Origin: Bacteroidota bacterium
GTDB lineage: Bacteria > Bacteroidota > Bacteroidia > Bacteroidales > UBA4417
Reading direction: 5' to 3'
Length of the DNA stretch: 64,000 bases
Assembly: GCA_013376995.1 (NCBI GenBank)
Contig: JACAAZ010000019.1
Coordinates: 1-64,000 of the forward strand
Below the pieces are notes generated by a model, which had not been told where the DNA came from, ran no database searches, and worked only from the letters and a program-made list of their open reading frames with translations. Positions 18,095-27,757 of the stretch are shown piece by piece (the stretch's first letter is position 1; each line of letters begins with the position of its first letter). A program made the position numbers and the translations under genes.

Positions 18095-18167
18095 CCGGCT
18101 AAATGCAATTCACAAAATCGCTTATTTATTCACTAATTAATCTATTACTAACCAAAACAAATTTAAC

Positions 18168-21100
18168 ATGAAAAAACTCCTTACCGTGTTATTCCTGGTA
18201 GTTATTGCTGCCTGGAGTTCATTTGGTCAGGTATCTGGTTATGGCTTCGGCCAGGGAACCGCAACATACACCCCGATTTCGGGTGGTACTGTTCTGGGAA
18301 CCGGGACGATCGATGACAACGTGTACACCAACAATCCAATTGGCTTCTCCTTTACTTATAATGGAGTTGCTTACACAGCGTTCAGTGTGAACGTAAATGG
18401 ATTTATTGCAATGGGTACATCGATATCGAGTAGCTATACTCCACTCAGCTCCGGCTCATCCAACAATGTTATCTCCGCTCTTGGAGGTGACCTTCAGGGT
18501 GTTTCAGGAACTGGTGAACTCAGTTATTTGACCATTGGAACAGCTCCTAACAGGACCCTGGTAGTTCAGTGGACTGCTTTCCGTCATTATTCAGGAAGCG
18601 GTAACTACAACTTCCAGATTCGTTTGGAAGAAACAACCAACAAAGTTGTAGTTCATTACGGAACAATGACAGAACCTTCCTCCTACACTCAGCAGGTTGG
18701 TATCCGCGGCGCTTCAAGTGCTGATTTCAGCAACCGTTCAACTACCGCTAACTGGCTAACTACAACCGCTGGTGCAACAAACGCTGCTTCTTGTTCACTC
18801 AACAGCACCGTTTATCCTTCAAGCGGCTTGTATTTTACCTGGGCTCTCATTCCACCTTCGGCTCCAACCTACAGTGGACCAGCCAACAATGCTCCAAACG
18901 TTCTTCCAACTGCTACCATGACTTGGGCAGCCGGAACAACAGGTGGACCTACTGCCAGCTACCTCGTTTATTTCGGTACTGACAATCCTCCTACAAATAT
19001 TGCCAATGGCGTTAGCCAAACAGCTACTTTCTACGATCCAACTCCAGACATGGCTTTCAATACTACTTATTATTGGAAAATAGTTTCTGTTAACGGAATT
19101 GGAACTTCAGCTTCATCCAGCCCGGTTTGGTCATTCCATACTACAGCTGGTTTCGGTTCATTACAGGGTTTCGTAACCAACTCATTTGGTGTTCCCATCA
19201 GTGGTGCTACCGTTGGTATCAGTGGTTCAAATCCATATCCTCCTGTTACCTCACAGGCTAACGGTTTCTACCAGTTCCCAGTTAATGGTTTAGCTGCTGA
19301 TACCTACACTGTTGGTGCTCAGAAGACCGGATACAATACTATCACTGTTCCTGGCGTAGTTGTTACCGTTGGTAACGTTACCGGACAGAATATCGCAATG
19401 CCTCAGCCTTCAATGACTGTTCTTCCTAACCCGAACAACATTTCATTGAACCCTAACGGAATGCTTGACCATTCTTTCACCATTACCAATGCCGGTACAG
19501 GTCTTCTTACCTGGACTGCTACCATTGGAGCTGGTGCAACAGGTTGGTTCAGCATGCCTGCTGCTACCGGCACTGTTAACCCTTCAACACAAGCTACCGT
19601 TTCTGCTGTATTTGATGCTACCGGCCTTGCCGTTGGTACTCTTAAGAGCACAACCGTTACCTTCACTTCAAGTCCAGACGTAGGTACAATTACTGTACCT
19701 GTTAATATGATCGTTGCTGGCGAACCTCTCAATCCAGTTACCAACCTCACAGCTACTCTTAATTCAGCCCTTACAGGTGATGTTTCCCTTTCATGGACAT
19801 GCACCCCAAGTACTGGATTCCTGTATTATGCTGTAAAGAGAAACGGTACCCAGATTGCTATCGTTCCTTCAGCAACTACTTACAGTGATGTTCTTCCTGC
19901 TTTCGGTACCTATACTTATTGCGTTTCCGCAGTTTATACCGTAAGCCCTACTTCCGAAGCTTGTGCTGACGTAGAATGGGCAAGTCCTACAATGACATGG
20001 ACTCCTTCCGCTCTTACTCACACCCAGTTCACCGGTAGGAACGAAGAAGTTGATCTGACCATCGGAAATACCGGCCTTGGAACATTAGCTTTCACTTTCC
20101 CGGATTATACCGATCAATCAGGTGACAATTCACTTGCTTATTGCACAGCTACCGCAACTGCATGCGACGAATTCATCGGCCGCGTTCAGGTAGGTACACT
20201 CGACAAGAGCAGTGCTTGTGACCATTACAGTGATTTCACAGCTTTCTCAACTGACCTTGAAATGAATACGCCTACAGCTGTCACCGTTACCAATGGCGGT
20301 AACGCTTACAGTTCAGACCAGGTGTTCATTTGGATTGACTATAATCACAATGATACTTTTGATGCTTCCGAACTCACAACCCTTGCAAGCCAGGGTGGTG
20401 GTAGCAGTTTCACTGGCAACATTACTGTTCCTTTGACTGCAACCTCAGGTATTACTACCATGCGTGTTCGTATGTCATACAATCTTGCAGCTAATGCCTG
20501 TGGTTCACAAACCTACGGTGAAGTTGAAGATTACCACGTTAACCTGAAGGCTCCTTCCTTCGTTACTGCTGTTGCTCCTGCAACCGGTACAGTAGCAGCC
20601 GGTGGTTCAAAACTCATCCGCACTACCTTCTCATCAACTGGTCCATTGTTCTCACCAGCCGGAACCTACAATGCAGGTCTCAAGCTGAACAGCAATGACC
20701 TTGCAAATGCTTCAGTTACCATTCCTTGCACCATGACCGTTATCGTTCCTGGTACAATTGGTGGTACAGTTACCAACTGTGTTACCGGTGAACCTATCGG
20801 TGGTGCTATGGTTACTGCTGGATCAAATGTTACGATGACCGATGGTGACGGTAATTATTCACTTGAGTGCGCTGCAGGTACTTATGATGTTGTTTTCTCT
20901 GAAATTGGTTTCACTTCAGTTACCGTTACTGGTGCAGTTGTAACCTCCGGAGCTAATACCGTTGTAAATGCTCAGCTTTGTGAGCAGCCTTATGCTCCAG
21001 CTTGTGCTTCAGCAGCTGTTGATGCCAATGATACCCAGGCTACCGTTACATGGTGTGTTCCAGTTGGGCCATACGAACTCATGTACGACGATGGCGGTGC

Positions 21101-24100
21101 TGAAAACTTTGCAGCATGGCAGGTTCCTGGTAACATGAATGGTGTTAAATTCACTCCTAAGGGATATCCCGCAACTGTTGTTGGTGGTAAATTCTTTGTA
21201 GGTGATGGTAGTTTCCCAATTGGTGGCAGCATCATTGATGCTCCTTTCACTGTAGCTGTTTACGCAGCTGACGGAGCCAACGGATTACCAGGTACACTTC
21301 TTGATTCAGTTCCAGCTACCGTTACCAACTATGGTTGGGTTAACGTAACCGGTCTCAATGCAGAAGTTGCTTCAGGTGATTTCTACCTCGTAATGATTCA
21401 ACGTTCATTGTCACCAAACTGCGCTCCTATCGGAGTTGATGCTACATTACCAAAAGCTTACAAGAGCTACTCACGTAATGTTGGTGCAAACGAACCTTGG
21501 GTTCTTTCTCCATATCAGGATTTCATGATGCATGCAGTTGTTAGCAGCCCATTAGCTGGTGACGATGCTCCTGTTGCAACCCGCGTTCTCATACCTGGTA
21601 AAGTTAAGGGAATGATCTCCCTCAACAAACCCAGTGCTGTTCCTGGCGTAGAAGCAACTACTGCTCAGATTACTTCACCTTCAGGATATGAAACTGATGC
21701 CGTTCAGTCATACAAACTCTGGCGTATCAGCAACTTCGATCCTACAGCTCAGCCTTCAACTGGTACTTTCACTCTCATCGGAAGCGGCCTTACAGCTACA
21801 ACCTATGTTGAAAGTGGTACACAGTGGAGCGCTCTCCCAATGGGATGGTATGCTTACGCTATCAAAGCTGTTTACCCAGGTGGTACAGAATCAGAATATG
21901 TTTATACCAATTCAATTCCTCACAAACTTTTTGCTGACGTAACTGTAAATGTTAAACTCATTTGCGGTATGGTTCCTGCAGAAGGTGCTGTTGTTAAATT
22001 CACTGGTAGCGATTATCCTTTTGCTGTTCTTACCCAGACTGTTCCTGCTTCAGGTACAGTTGTATTTGACAATATGATAAAGGGTCATTATACCATGCTT
22101 GTAACCAAGGGTGGTTATACTCCTTATTCGGTTGACTATAATATCACAGCTAACCGTACTATTGATGTTATCATGGAAGACATCCGTTACATGCCTCGTA
22201 ACCTGTTTGTTGATGACATGACCTTACATGCAACCTGGGACGAACCTCTTGCAATAGCTATTACTGAAAATTTCGAAAGTGGTGTATTCCCACCAGCTGG
22301 CTGGCAGGCCACAACCCAGGGTTCAACTGGTTGGTATGCTACCACTGATGGAAGCAGTGCATATTTCACTGTTCCTGCACATACTACTTACGCAATAGCT
22401 AATGATGATCAAGGTGGATCAAGCAACAACGGCTGCTGCGATTACCTCATTACTCCTACTTTGGATCTCACTAATGCTCCAAGCTTCGCACTTAATTTTG
22501 CTAGCTTCTACACTGGTGACTATGGCCAGATGGCTTATGTTGAAATGAGTACTGACGGTGGTGCTACATGGACCCCGATTTATACTTGTTCACCAGCAGC
22601 TACATGGAATGATGTTTCTGTTGACCTTTCAGCTTACTCAGGAGCTTCTGGCTTATCATCTGTTAAGTTTGCATTCCATGCAGACGATGCTGGCCAATAT
22701 GCTTCAGGTTGGGCTATTGACGATGTAAGTATCGCTTCAGGTAACCTTGCCTTCACCGGTTATGGTGTATTCCTTGATGGTTCACTCGTTGGTAACACAC
22801 CTCACGATCAGCGCTGGTATGATTATGATCCTACCACTATTAACTATGGACAGACTTATGTAGCAGGTGTTGCTGCTATCTATTGTTCAGGTTATTCAGA
22901 TCTTGATACCTATACTTTCACAAGTCATTTCCTCTATCCTCCACGTAACCTTACCGCCACTTCACCTGCAGGACAACCTGTTGTGATTCTGAACTGGCAG
23001 GCTCCTCTCACTGGTGACTATTCAGTTGTTGGTTCAATTCCACGTACCAATACTCCTCTCGCCACTGCAGAATACAGCCCAATGGTTACACAGCGTATTG
23101 GAAGCGATAACCAAACTGCTGTTTGGGACGTTCTCCTTACCTTCCCAACAACTTCAGCCGGTAAAGCTGGTGTTGCTTCCGATGGTAACTTCATCTACAC
23201 TACTATTTGGAGTGGCGGTGGATTCCAGAAATATGACCTCTCAGGAAACTGGGTTGAAGATTTCGACATCGCTGGCGTAAACAGTATTCGTGACCTCGCT
23301 TACAATACTGACAACCATCATTTCTATGGTTCACCTAACTCAGCAGTTCTTTATGAAATGGATTTCACCAACAAGGTTCTCGTAGGTAGTGTAACTACTG
23401 GCGTCACCGGTGGTATTCGTCATATTGCTTACAGTCCTCTACTTGATGGCGGTAATGGTGGATTCTATTGCGGTGCCTGGTCTGATGACTTCCAAATCAA
23501 GATGGACGGTACTGTAATTGGCGCAACTCCTGGTTTCACTGCTCAGGGTCTGACCGGCGTTTACGGTTCAGCTTATGACTGGGGAACTTCTGGTGGCCCA
23601 TTTATGTGGTATTTTGACCAGGGTGGTAATGGTGCCGACATTTGGCAGTATGATATCGCTGCTGGTGCATTTACCGGATTCGTACAGGATGCTTCTACAT
23701 TACCTGGATTTATTGCAGGTAGTATCGCCGGTGGTTTGGATTACAACACTCAGATCGTTCCTGGACACGCTGTATTGCTTGGTTTGATCCAGCAAGACTT
23801 CGTATTCGAATATGACATGGGTGGTGCAGCTGCTCCTCCTTCAACGAGCCTCGTTCGTTACAACCTCTATCGCGATGGCGATTTCAGCGCACCAGTTGCT
23901 CAGATTCCAGCTACAGAATTAACTTACTGGGATACCGGACTTGATCCACAGCAATATTGCTATGACATCAGCGCTGTATATGACCTTACTTCATTTGGTT
24001 TCCCCGGCCAGTTCGGTGAATCAGTTAAAGAAGGTACAGCTTGTGCAAACGTTCATTTTGGCAAACCGCTTCCTTTCTTCGAAGATTGGACTTCCGGTAC

Positions 24101-25727
24101 TTTCTCTCTGAACGAATGGACTGCTGATCCTAACTGGGTACTCGAAGGACAGGTTGGTAATCCTATGCCATCAGCCAAGTTCAAATGGGATCCTTTGTTG
24201 AATGACTATACAAGTTCACTCACCAGTACTTATCTCGATGCTGAAGTTATCAATACAACCACTCCTTATAAACTTTGGATGGACTTTGATCTGAAGCTTG
24301 ACGATCGTACTTCTTCAACCAACGAAAAACTGTCTATCGAAGTTTCTTCAGATGGCGGTGCTACTTGGGCTAAGGTAGGTGAAGTAGCCAACAATGGTAA
24401 CATGGATTGGACTGCTGAACATATTGATATTACCACGAAAGCTAAGAATAAAGTTTTCCAGGTTAGATTCAATGCCAATGGAACCTTCTCAGGTGACATT
24501 TTCTACTGGTATGTTGATAATATCCACATCTATGCTGGATACATCTTCAATCCTCCTATTAACCTCGTAACTGAAAAGCAGGGTAACCCACAGAATGACA
24601 TTAAACTCACCTGGGGACCTCCTGCAGGCGGTGGTACAATCGTAACCTACGTAATTGATGACAACTCAGCTGAAAACGGTTGGGCTATCAACCCAGGTTA
24701 TGAATCATGGCTTGGTAACGAGTTCGCAGTAACTGATGCTGGTGTTCTTCAATCACTTGATGTATACTGGCAGGCTAATGCAAGTGCAGGTACCGAATCA
24801 TTGTCATTTGACATATTTGATGCCAGCAATACTTTAATTGGCTCATCAGATGCTTTCGCTACAGTTCAGGATAACTGGCAGACAGTTGCTCTACCTGACG
24901 TTCCTTTCGATGGTACATTCTATGCAATGGTACATTGGAACATGCTCGCTGGCCAATCAAATTACCTTGGTTCAGACGAAAATGGTCCTAATGCTGCTGC
25001 TAACTATGGTTGGTACTATGATGGAACCGCATGGTCACATCTGTCAGATTTCGGATATGCACCTTGCGTATTCCTGATTCGTGCTAAGGCTCTCGTTGGT
25101 GGCGACAAGAAAGTTGTTTCCTTCGGTCCTGTATCACATAGCAACGGAACACCAAGTGCTAACTTCAGCAATGTTATTGCTAAGTCAGAACGTCATAGCA
25201 GTGCCGGCGCACCTGTAAGCAGCAGTGCTGTATTCCAGGGTGACAACAGCCAGGAAATGCTCGGATATAACATCTATCGTCGTTACTACATTGACCCAAT
25301 ACCTGGACAGTACACTACTTACAGCGCTTGGGATTCACTGACATTTGTAACTGCAACGGAATATCTCGACATGAACCTGTTCAATGACTGCTACGATTAT
25401 TATGTAACTGCAGTTTACACTGAAGGTCAGTCTGTACCGTCAAATGAATCAGAACAGTGCCTCACCGTAGGTCTGAATACAAATGAAACCAGTGAAGTTA
25501 GAATTTATCCTAACCCAGCTGTTTCCTTCGTAACCATAGACCTTACCAAAGACGTTCGTAACATTACTATTTACAACGCTCTTGGATCAGTAGTCAACGA
25601 AAAGAACATCACACGCGAAACAAGCGTGACGGTGAACACTTCGAACTACGCAGCAGGTGCTTACAACGTGAAGTTCACCACAGCTAATGGCGATACATTC
25701 AGCCGCAAGTTTGTTGTGACCAAATAA
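18168..25727 (+). CDS. Giant multidomain T9SS-secreted surface protein (2519 residues)
   Basis: Residues 1-20 are a signal peptide (MKKLLTVLFLVVIAAWSSFG). Domains in approximate order: a jelly-roll-like N-terminal module (~21-225), FN3 (~235-325), carboxypeptidase-regulatory-like (~330-405), an Ig-like module (~410-515), FN3 (~520-600), a GEVED domain (~660-790, DYNHNDTFDASE and YGEVEDYHV), a second regulatory-like module (~865-940), a beta-sandwich (~970-1100), a MAM-like anchor module (~1365-1530, ENFESGVFPPAGWQ), a propeller-like region (~1645-1890), further MAM-like and beta-sandwich modules (~1968-2300), and a T9SS type A sorting domain (~2440-2519, VRIYPNPAVSFVTID). Codon use favours GCT, GTT, GGT, CGT and ACC more than in neighbouring genes, suggesting very high expression. 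It is probably a major surface or extracellular matrix protein. No catalytic site was recognised. Confidence 0.88.
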   Translation: MKKLLTVLFLVVIAAWSSFGQVSGYGFGQGTATYTPISGGTVLGTGTIDDNVYTNNPIGFSFTYNGVAYTAFSVNVNGFIAMGTSISSSYTPLSSGSSNNVISALGGDLQGVSGTGELSYLTIGTAPNRTLVVQWTAFRHYSGSGNYNFQIRLEETTNKVVVHYGTMTEPSSYTQQVGIRGASSADFSNRSTTANWLTTTAGATNAASCSLNSTVYPSSGLYFTWALIPPSAPTYSGPANNAPNVLPTATMTWAAGTTGGPTASYLVYFGTDNPPTNIANGVSQTATFYDPTPDMAFNTTYYWKIVSVNGIGTSASSSPVWSFHTTAGFGSLQGFVTNSFGVPISGATVGISGSNPYPPVTSQANGFYQFPVNGLAADTYTVGAQKTGYNTITVPGVVVTVGNVTGQNIAMPQPSMTVLPNPNNISLNPNGMLDHSFTITNAGTGLLTWTATIGAGATGWFSMPAATGTVNPSTQATVSAVFDATGLAVGTLKSTTVTFTSSPDVGTITVPVNMIVAGEPLNPVTNLTATLNSALTGDVSLSWTCTPSTGFLYYAVKRNGTQIAIVPSATTYSDVLPAFGTYTYCVSAVYTVSPTSEACADVEWASPTMTWTPSALTHTQFTGRNEEVDLTIGNTGLGTLAFTFPDYTDQSGDNSLAYCTATATACDEFIGRVQVGTLDKSSACDHYSDFTAFSTDLEMNTPTAVTVTNGGNAYSSDQVFIWIDYNHNDTFDASELTTLASQGGGSSFTGNITVPLTATSGITTMRVRMSYNLAANACGSQTYGEVEDYHVNLKAPSFVTAVAPATGTVAAGGSKLIRTTFSSTGPLFSPAGTYNAGLKLNSNDLANASVTIPCTMTVIVPGTIGGTVTNCVTGEPIGGAMVTAGSNVTMTDGDGNYSLECAAGTYDVVFSEIGFTSVTVTGAVVTSGANTVVNAQLCEQPYAPACASAAVDANDTQATVTWCVPVGPYELMYDDGGAENFAAWQVPGNMNGVKFTPKGYPATVVGGKFFVGDGSFPIGGSIIDAPFTVAVYAADGANGLPGTLLDSVPATVTNYGWVNVTGLNAEVASGDFYLVMIQRSLSPNCAPIGVDATLPKAYKSYSRNVGANEPWVLSPYQDFMMHAVVSSPLAGDDAPVATRVLIPGKVKGMISLNKPSAVPGVEATTAQITSPSGYETDAVQSYKLWRISNFDPTAQPSTGTFTLIGSGLTATTYVESGTQWSALPMGWYAYAIKAVYPGGTESEYVYTNSIPHKLFADVTVNVKLICGMVPAEGAVVKFTGSDYPFAVLTQTVPASGTVVFDNMIKGHYTMLVTKGGYTPYSVDYNITANRTIDVIMEDIRYMPRNLFVDDMTLHATWDEPLAIAITENFESGVFPPAGWQATTQGSTGWYATTDGSSAYFTVPAHTTYAIANDDQGGSSNNGCCDYLITPTLDLTNAPSFALNFASFYTGDYGQMAYVEMSTDGGATWTPIYTCSPAATWNDVSVDLSAYSGASGLSSVKFAFHADDAGQYASGWAIDDVSIASGNLAFTGYGVFLDGSLVGNTPHDQRWYDYDPTTINYGQTYVAGVAAIYCSGYSDLDTYTFTSHFLYPPRNLTATSPAGQPVVILNWQAPLTGDYSVVGSIPRTNTPLATAEYSPMVTQRIGSDNQTAVWDVLLTFPTTSAGKAGVASDGNFIYTTIWSGGGFQKYDLSGNWVEDFDIAGVNSIRDLAYNTDNHHFYGSPNSAVLYEMDFTNKVLVGSVTTGVTGGIRHIAYSPLLDGGNGGFYCGAWSDDFQIKMDGTVIGATPGFTAQGLTGVYGSAYDWGTSGGPFMWYFDQGGNGADIWQYDIAAGAFTGFVQDASTLPGFIAGSIAGGLDYNTQIVPGHAVLLGLIQQDFVFEYDMGGAAAPPSTSLVRYNLYRDGDFSAPVAQIPATELTYWDTGLDPQQYCYDISAVYDLTSFGFPGQFGESVKEGTACANVHFGKPLPFFEDWTSGTFSLNEWTADPNWVLEGQVGNPMPSAKFKWDPLLNDYTSSLTSTYLDAEVINTTTPYKLWMDFDLKLDDRTSSTNEKLSIEVSSDGGATWAKVGEVANNGNMDWTAEHIDITTKAKNKVFQVRFNANGTFSGDIFYWYVDNIHIYAGYIFNPPINLVTEKQGNPQNDIKLTWGPPAGGGTIVTYVIDDNSAENGWAINPGYESWLGNEFAVTDAGVLQSLDVYWQANASAGTESLSFDIFDASNTLIGSSDAFATVQDNWQTVALPDVPFDGTFYAMVHWNMLAGQSNYLGSDENGPNAAANYGWYYDGTAWSHLSDFGYAPCVFLIRAKALVGGDKKVVSFGPVSHSNGTPSANFSNVIAKSERHSSAGAPVSSSAVFQGDNSQEMLGYNIYRRYYIDPIPGQYTTYSAWDSLTFVTATEYLDMNLFNDCYDYYVTAVYTEGQSVPSNESEQCLTVGLNTNETSEVRIYPNPAVSFVTIDLTKDVRNITIYNALGSVVNEKNITRETSVTVNTSNYAAGAYNVKFTTANGDTFSRKFVVTK

Positions 25728-25746
25728 TCCTTCATTGGAATAAATG

Positions 25747-25776
25747 AAAAGGGGCCCATTATTGGGCCCCTTTTTT
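25747..25776 (+). terminator. Rho-independent terminator of the giant protein gene
   Basis: GGGGCCCA (25751-25758), loop TTAT, TGGGCCCC (25763-25770), then TTTTTTATTTT. The four A residues before the stem can pair with the first Ts. It lies 24 nt after the stop codon; strong GC pairing and a U tail make it convincing. Confidence 0.93.
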
Positions 25777-25780
25777 ATTT

Positions 25781-25788
25781 TACTTTTG
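25781..25788 (+). promoter_or_regulatory. TAnnTTTG promoter element directly before the ABC-F gene
   Basis: TACTTTTG is followed by CAGC and then the ATG at 25793. The same element with the same next four bases (TACTTTTGCAGC) precedes mfd. No TTTG lies at the -33 distance, where the terminator loop sits. If active, transcription would start at or within the start codon, giving a leaderless mRNA. Confidence 0.5.
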
Positions 25789-25792
25789 CAGC

Positions 25793-27742
25793 ATGATTTC
25801 TGTTAGCAACCTTTCTGTACATTTTACCGGGGAATATATATTTGAGAATGTTTCTTTTCTGATCAATGATAGGGACCGGATAGGTCTCGTTGGGCGAAAC
25901 GGTGCTGGTAAAACTACACTTCTCCGAATCCTATGCGGTGAAATGGAGCCTGAAACTGGTGTTGTTGCCAGTCCGTCTGGTAGTACAATCGGCTACCTGC
26001 CGCAGGAAATGTCAGTAGGCAGTGAACTGAATGTGCTTGAAGAAGCTATGACAGCATTTGCTGAAGCTCATTCACTTCATGATCTTATCGATAAATATAC
26101 CAGGGAACTGGCAGAGAGGACAGATTATGAGTCAGAAGCCTATGAGAAACTGATACACCGGTTCAATGATGCAAATGACAGGTATCATTTAATTGGTGGG
26201 CAAAATGTTCAGGAAGAGGCTGAAAAAGTGCTTAAAGGACTTGGTTTTGAGCCTGAAGATTTCAGCAAGCCAATGAAGACCTTCAGCGGTGGGTGGCAAA
26301 TGAGAGTGGAACTGGCCAAGATCCTTCTGACTTGCCCGGATGTGGTTTTACTTGATGAGCCTACAAACCACCTGGATATCGAATCTATCCAATGGCTGGA
26401 GGACTTCCTCATTAATTATCGTGGAGCGGTTGTTCTGGTTTCGCATGACCGTGCATTTCTCGACAATGTGACAAACCGCACGATCGAGATTATGAACGGA
26501 AGAATATACGATTACAAGACAGGTTACTCAGAATATGTTGAGTTAAGGGAAGATCAAATGGAACAGCAACGTGCTGCCTTTGATAACCAACAGGCTCAAA
26601 TTGCACAAATCGAAAGGTTTATTGAGCGATTCAGGTATAAATCTACTAAATCGCGACAGGTACAATCAAGGGTGAAAATGCTTGATAAAATGGATAGGGT
26701 AGAAGTAGATGATGTTGATAGTTCAGCGATTCGGTTTGTGTTTCCGCCTGCACCTCATTCTGGCAAAGTTGTAGTAGAGACAAGTAAGCTTACCAAAAGA
26801 TACGGAGAGAAACTCGTTTTAAAGGATCTAGAATTTCATATTGAGAAAGGTGATTTTGTTGCCTTTGTTGGGAGAAACGGAGAAGGTAAAACTACACTTT
26901 CAAGGATCATCATAGGTAACCTGGAGCACGAAGGTATCTGTAAGCTTGGCCATAATGTCAGAATTGGCTATTATGCCCAGAACCAGGCCGAATTGCTTGA
27001 TCCGGAAAGGACGGTTTTTCAGACTATTGATGATATTGCTGTTGGCGATATGCGTACTAACGTTAGAGGTATCCTGGGTAGTTTCCTGTTTGGAACGGAA
27101 GCCATTGAGAAGAAGGTGAAAGTGTTATCTGGTGGAGAAAAGGCCAGGCTTGCCTTAGCTAAATTACTGCTGACCCCGGTGAACCTCCTTGTTCTCGATG
27201 AACCAACTAATCACCTTGATATGGTAAGTAAGGACATCCTGAAAAATGCCCTTTTGAAATTTGATGGTACCCTGATTGTTGTTTCGCACGACAGGGATTT
27301 CCTGCAGGGATTAACGGATAAGGTATTTGAATTCAGGAATCATACAATCAAAACCTGGATTGGAGATGTAAAAGAATACCTTCAAGCCAGAAAACTTGCC
27401 TCTCTCGCTCAATTGGAGGCTCGCAGGCTTAATGGAACTTCAGCAGCGGATAACCAGCCATCTGACAATAAAGTAAATTATGAGCGCAGGAAACAGCTCG
27501 ACCGAGAAGTTCGTAAAGTAGCGGCTAAAGTTCAAAAGGTAGAAGATGAGATTGTGCGGGTAGAAAATGATATAAAGCAATATGATATTTTACTGGCTGA
27601 CCCTGAAAGCCACAAAGATGCGGTAAAATCCGGATTGCTTTTCAAGGAGTATCAGCGATTGAAAAGCCTTCTGGATGAAAAAATGGAACTATGGGAGGTG
27701 TTACACGAGGAGTTGGAGCAGGTGAGCCGTAATGCGGAATAG
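25793..27742 (+). CDS. ABC-F family ATPase (two ABC domains, ribosome-associated type)
   Basis: The 649-residue protein has two ATP-binding cassettes and no membrane segments, as in ABC-F translation factors (Uup/EttA/YdiF group). Cassette 1 has Walker A GRNGAGKTT near residue 37, signature FSGGWQMRVELAKIL and Walker B VVLLDEPTNHLD. Cassette 2 has GRNGEGKTT near 362, LSGGEKARLALAKLL and LLVLDEPTNHLD. A P-site-tRNA interaction linker lies between them (~245-310), and a charged coiled coil ends the protein (~565-645), as in Uup. The likely role is resolving stalled ribosomes; the exact subfamily is not certain. It starts with MISVSNLSVHF, typical for Bacteroidota members. Confidence 0.93.
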   Translation: MISVSNLSVHFTGEYIFENVSFLINDRDRIGLVGRNGAGKTTLLRILCGEMEPETGVVASPSGSTIGYLPQEMSVGSELNVLEEAMTAFAEAHSLHDLIDKYTRELAERTDYESEAYEKLIHRFNDANDRYHLIGGQNVQEEAEKVLKGLGFEPEDFSKPMKTFSGGWQMRVELAKILLTCPDVVLLDEPTNHLDIESIQWLEDFLINYRGAVVLVSHDRAFLDNVTNRTIEIMNGRIYDYKTGYSEYVELREDQMEQQRAAFDNQQAQIAQIERFIERFRYKSTKSRQVQSRVKMLDKMDRVEVDDVDSSAIRFVFPPAPHSGKVVVETSKLTKRYGEKLVLKDLEFHIEKGDFVAFVGRNGEGKTTLSRIIIGNLEHEGICKLGHNVRIGYYAQNQAELLDPERTVFQTIDDIAVGDMRTNVRGILGSFLFGTEAIEKKVKVLSGGEKARLALAKLLLTPVNLLVLDEPTNHLDMVSKDILKNALLKFDGTLIVVSHDRDFLQGLTDKVFEFRNHTIKTWIGDVKEYLQARKLASLAQLEARRLNGTSAADNQPSDNKVNYERRKQLDREVRKVAAKVQKVEDEIVRVENDIKQYDILLADPESHKDAVKSGLLFKEYQRLKSLLDEKMELWEVLHEELEQVSRNAE

Positions 27743-27757
27743 GCCTGGCCTGTGCTG

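Larger units (their letters stand above)
17314..18167. other. Long regulatory gap before the 2519-residue protein
   Basis: These 854 nt of AT-rich DNA hold no convincing gene. The first ~378 nt follow the beta-helix gene without a clear terminator. The ECF motif copy C is at 17692-17721. The 446 nt after it form a putative long leader, including an AAAGGAGGACAT stretch near 17909-17921 with no start codon behind it, and a primary-type promoter at 18067-18094 close to the gene. Confidence 0.55.
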
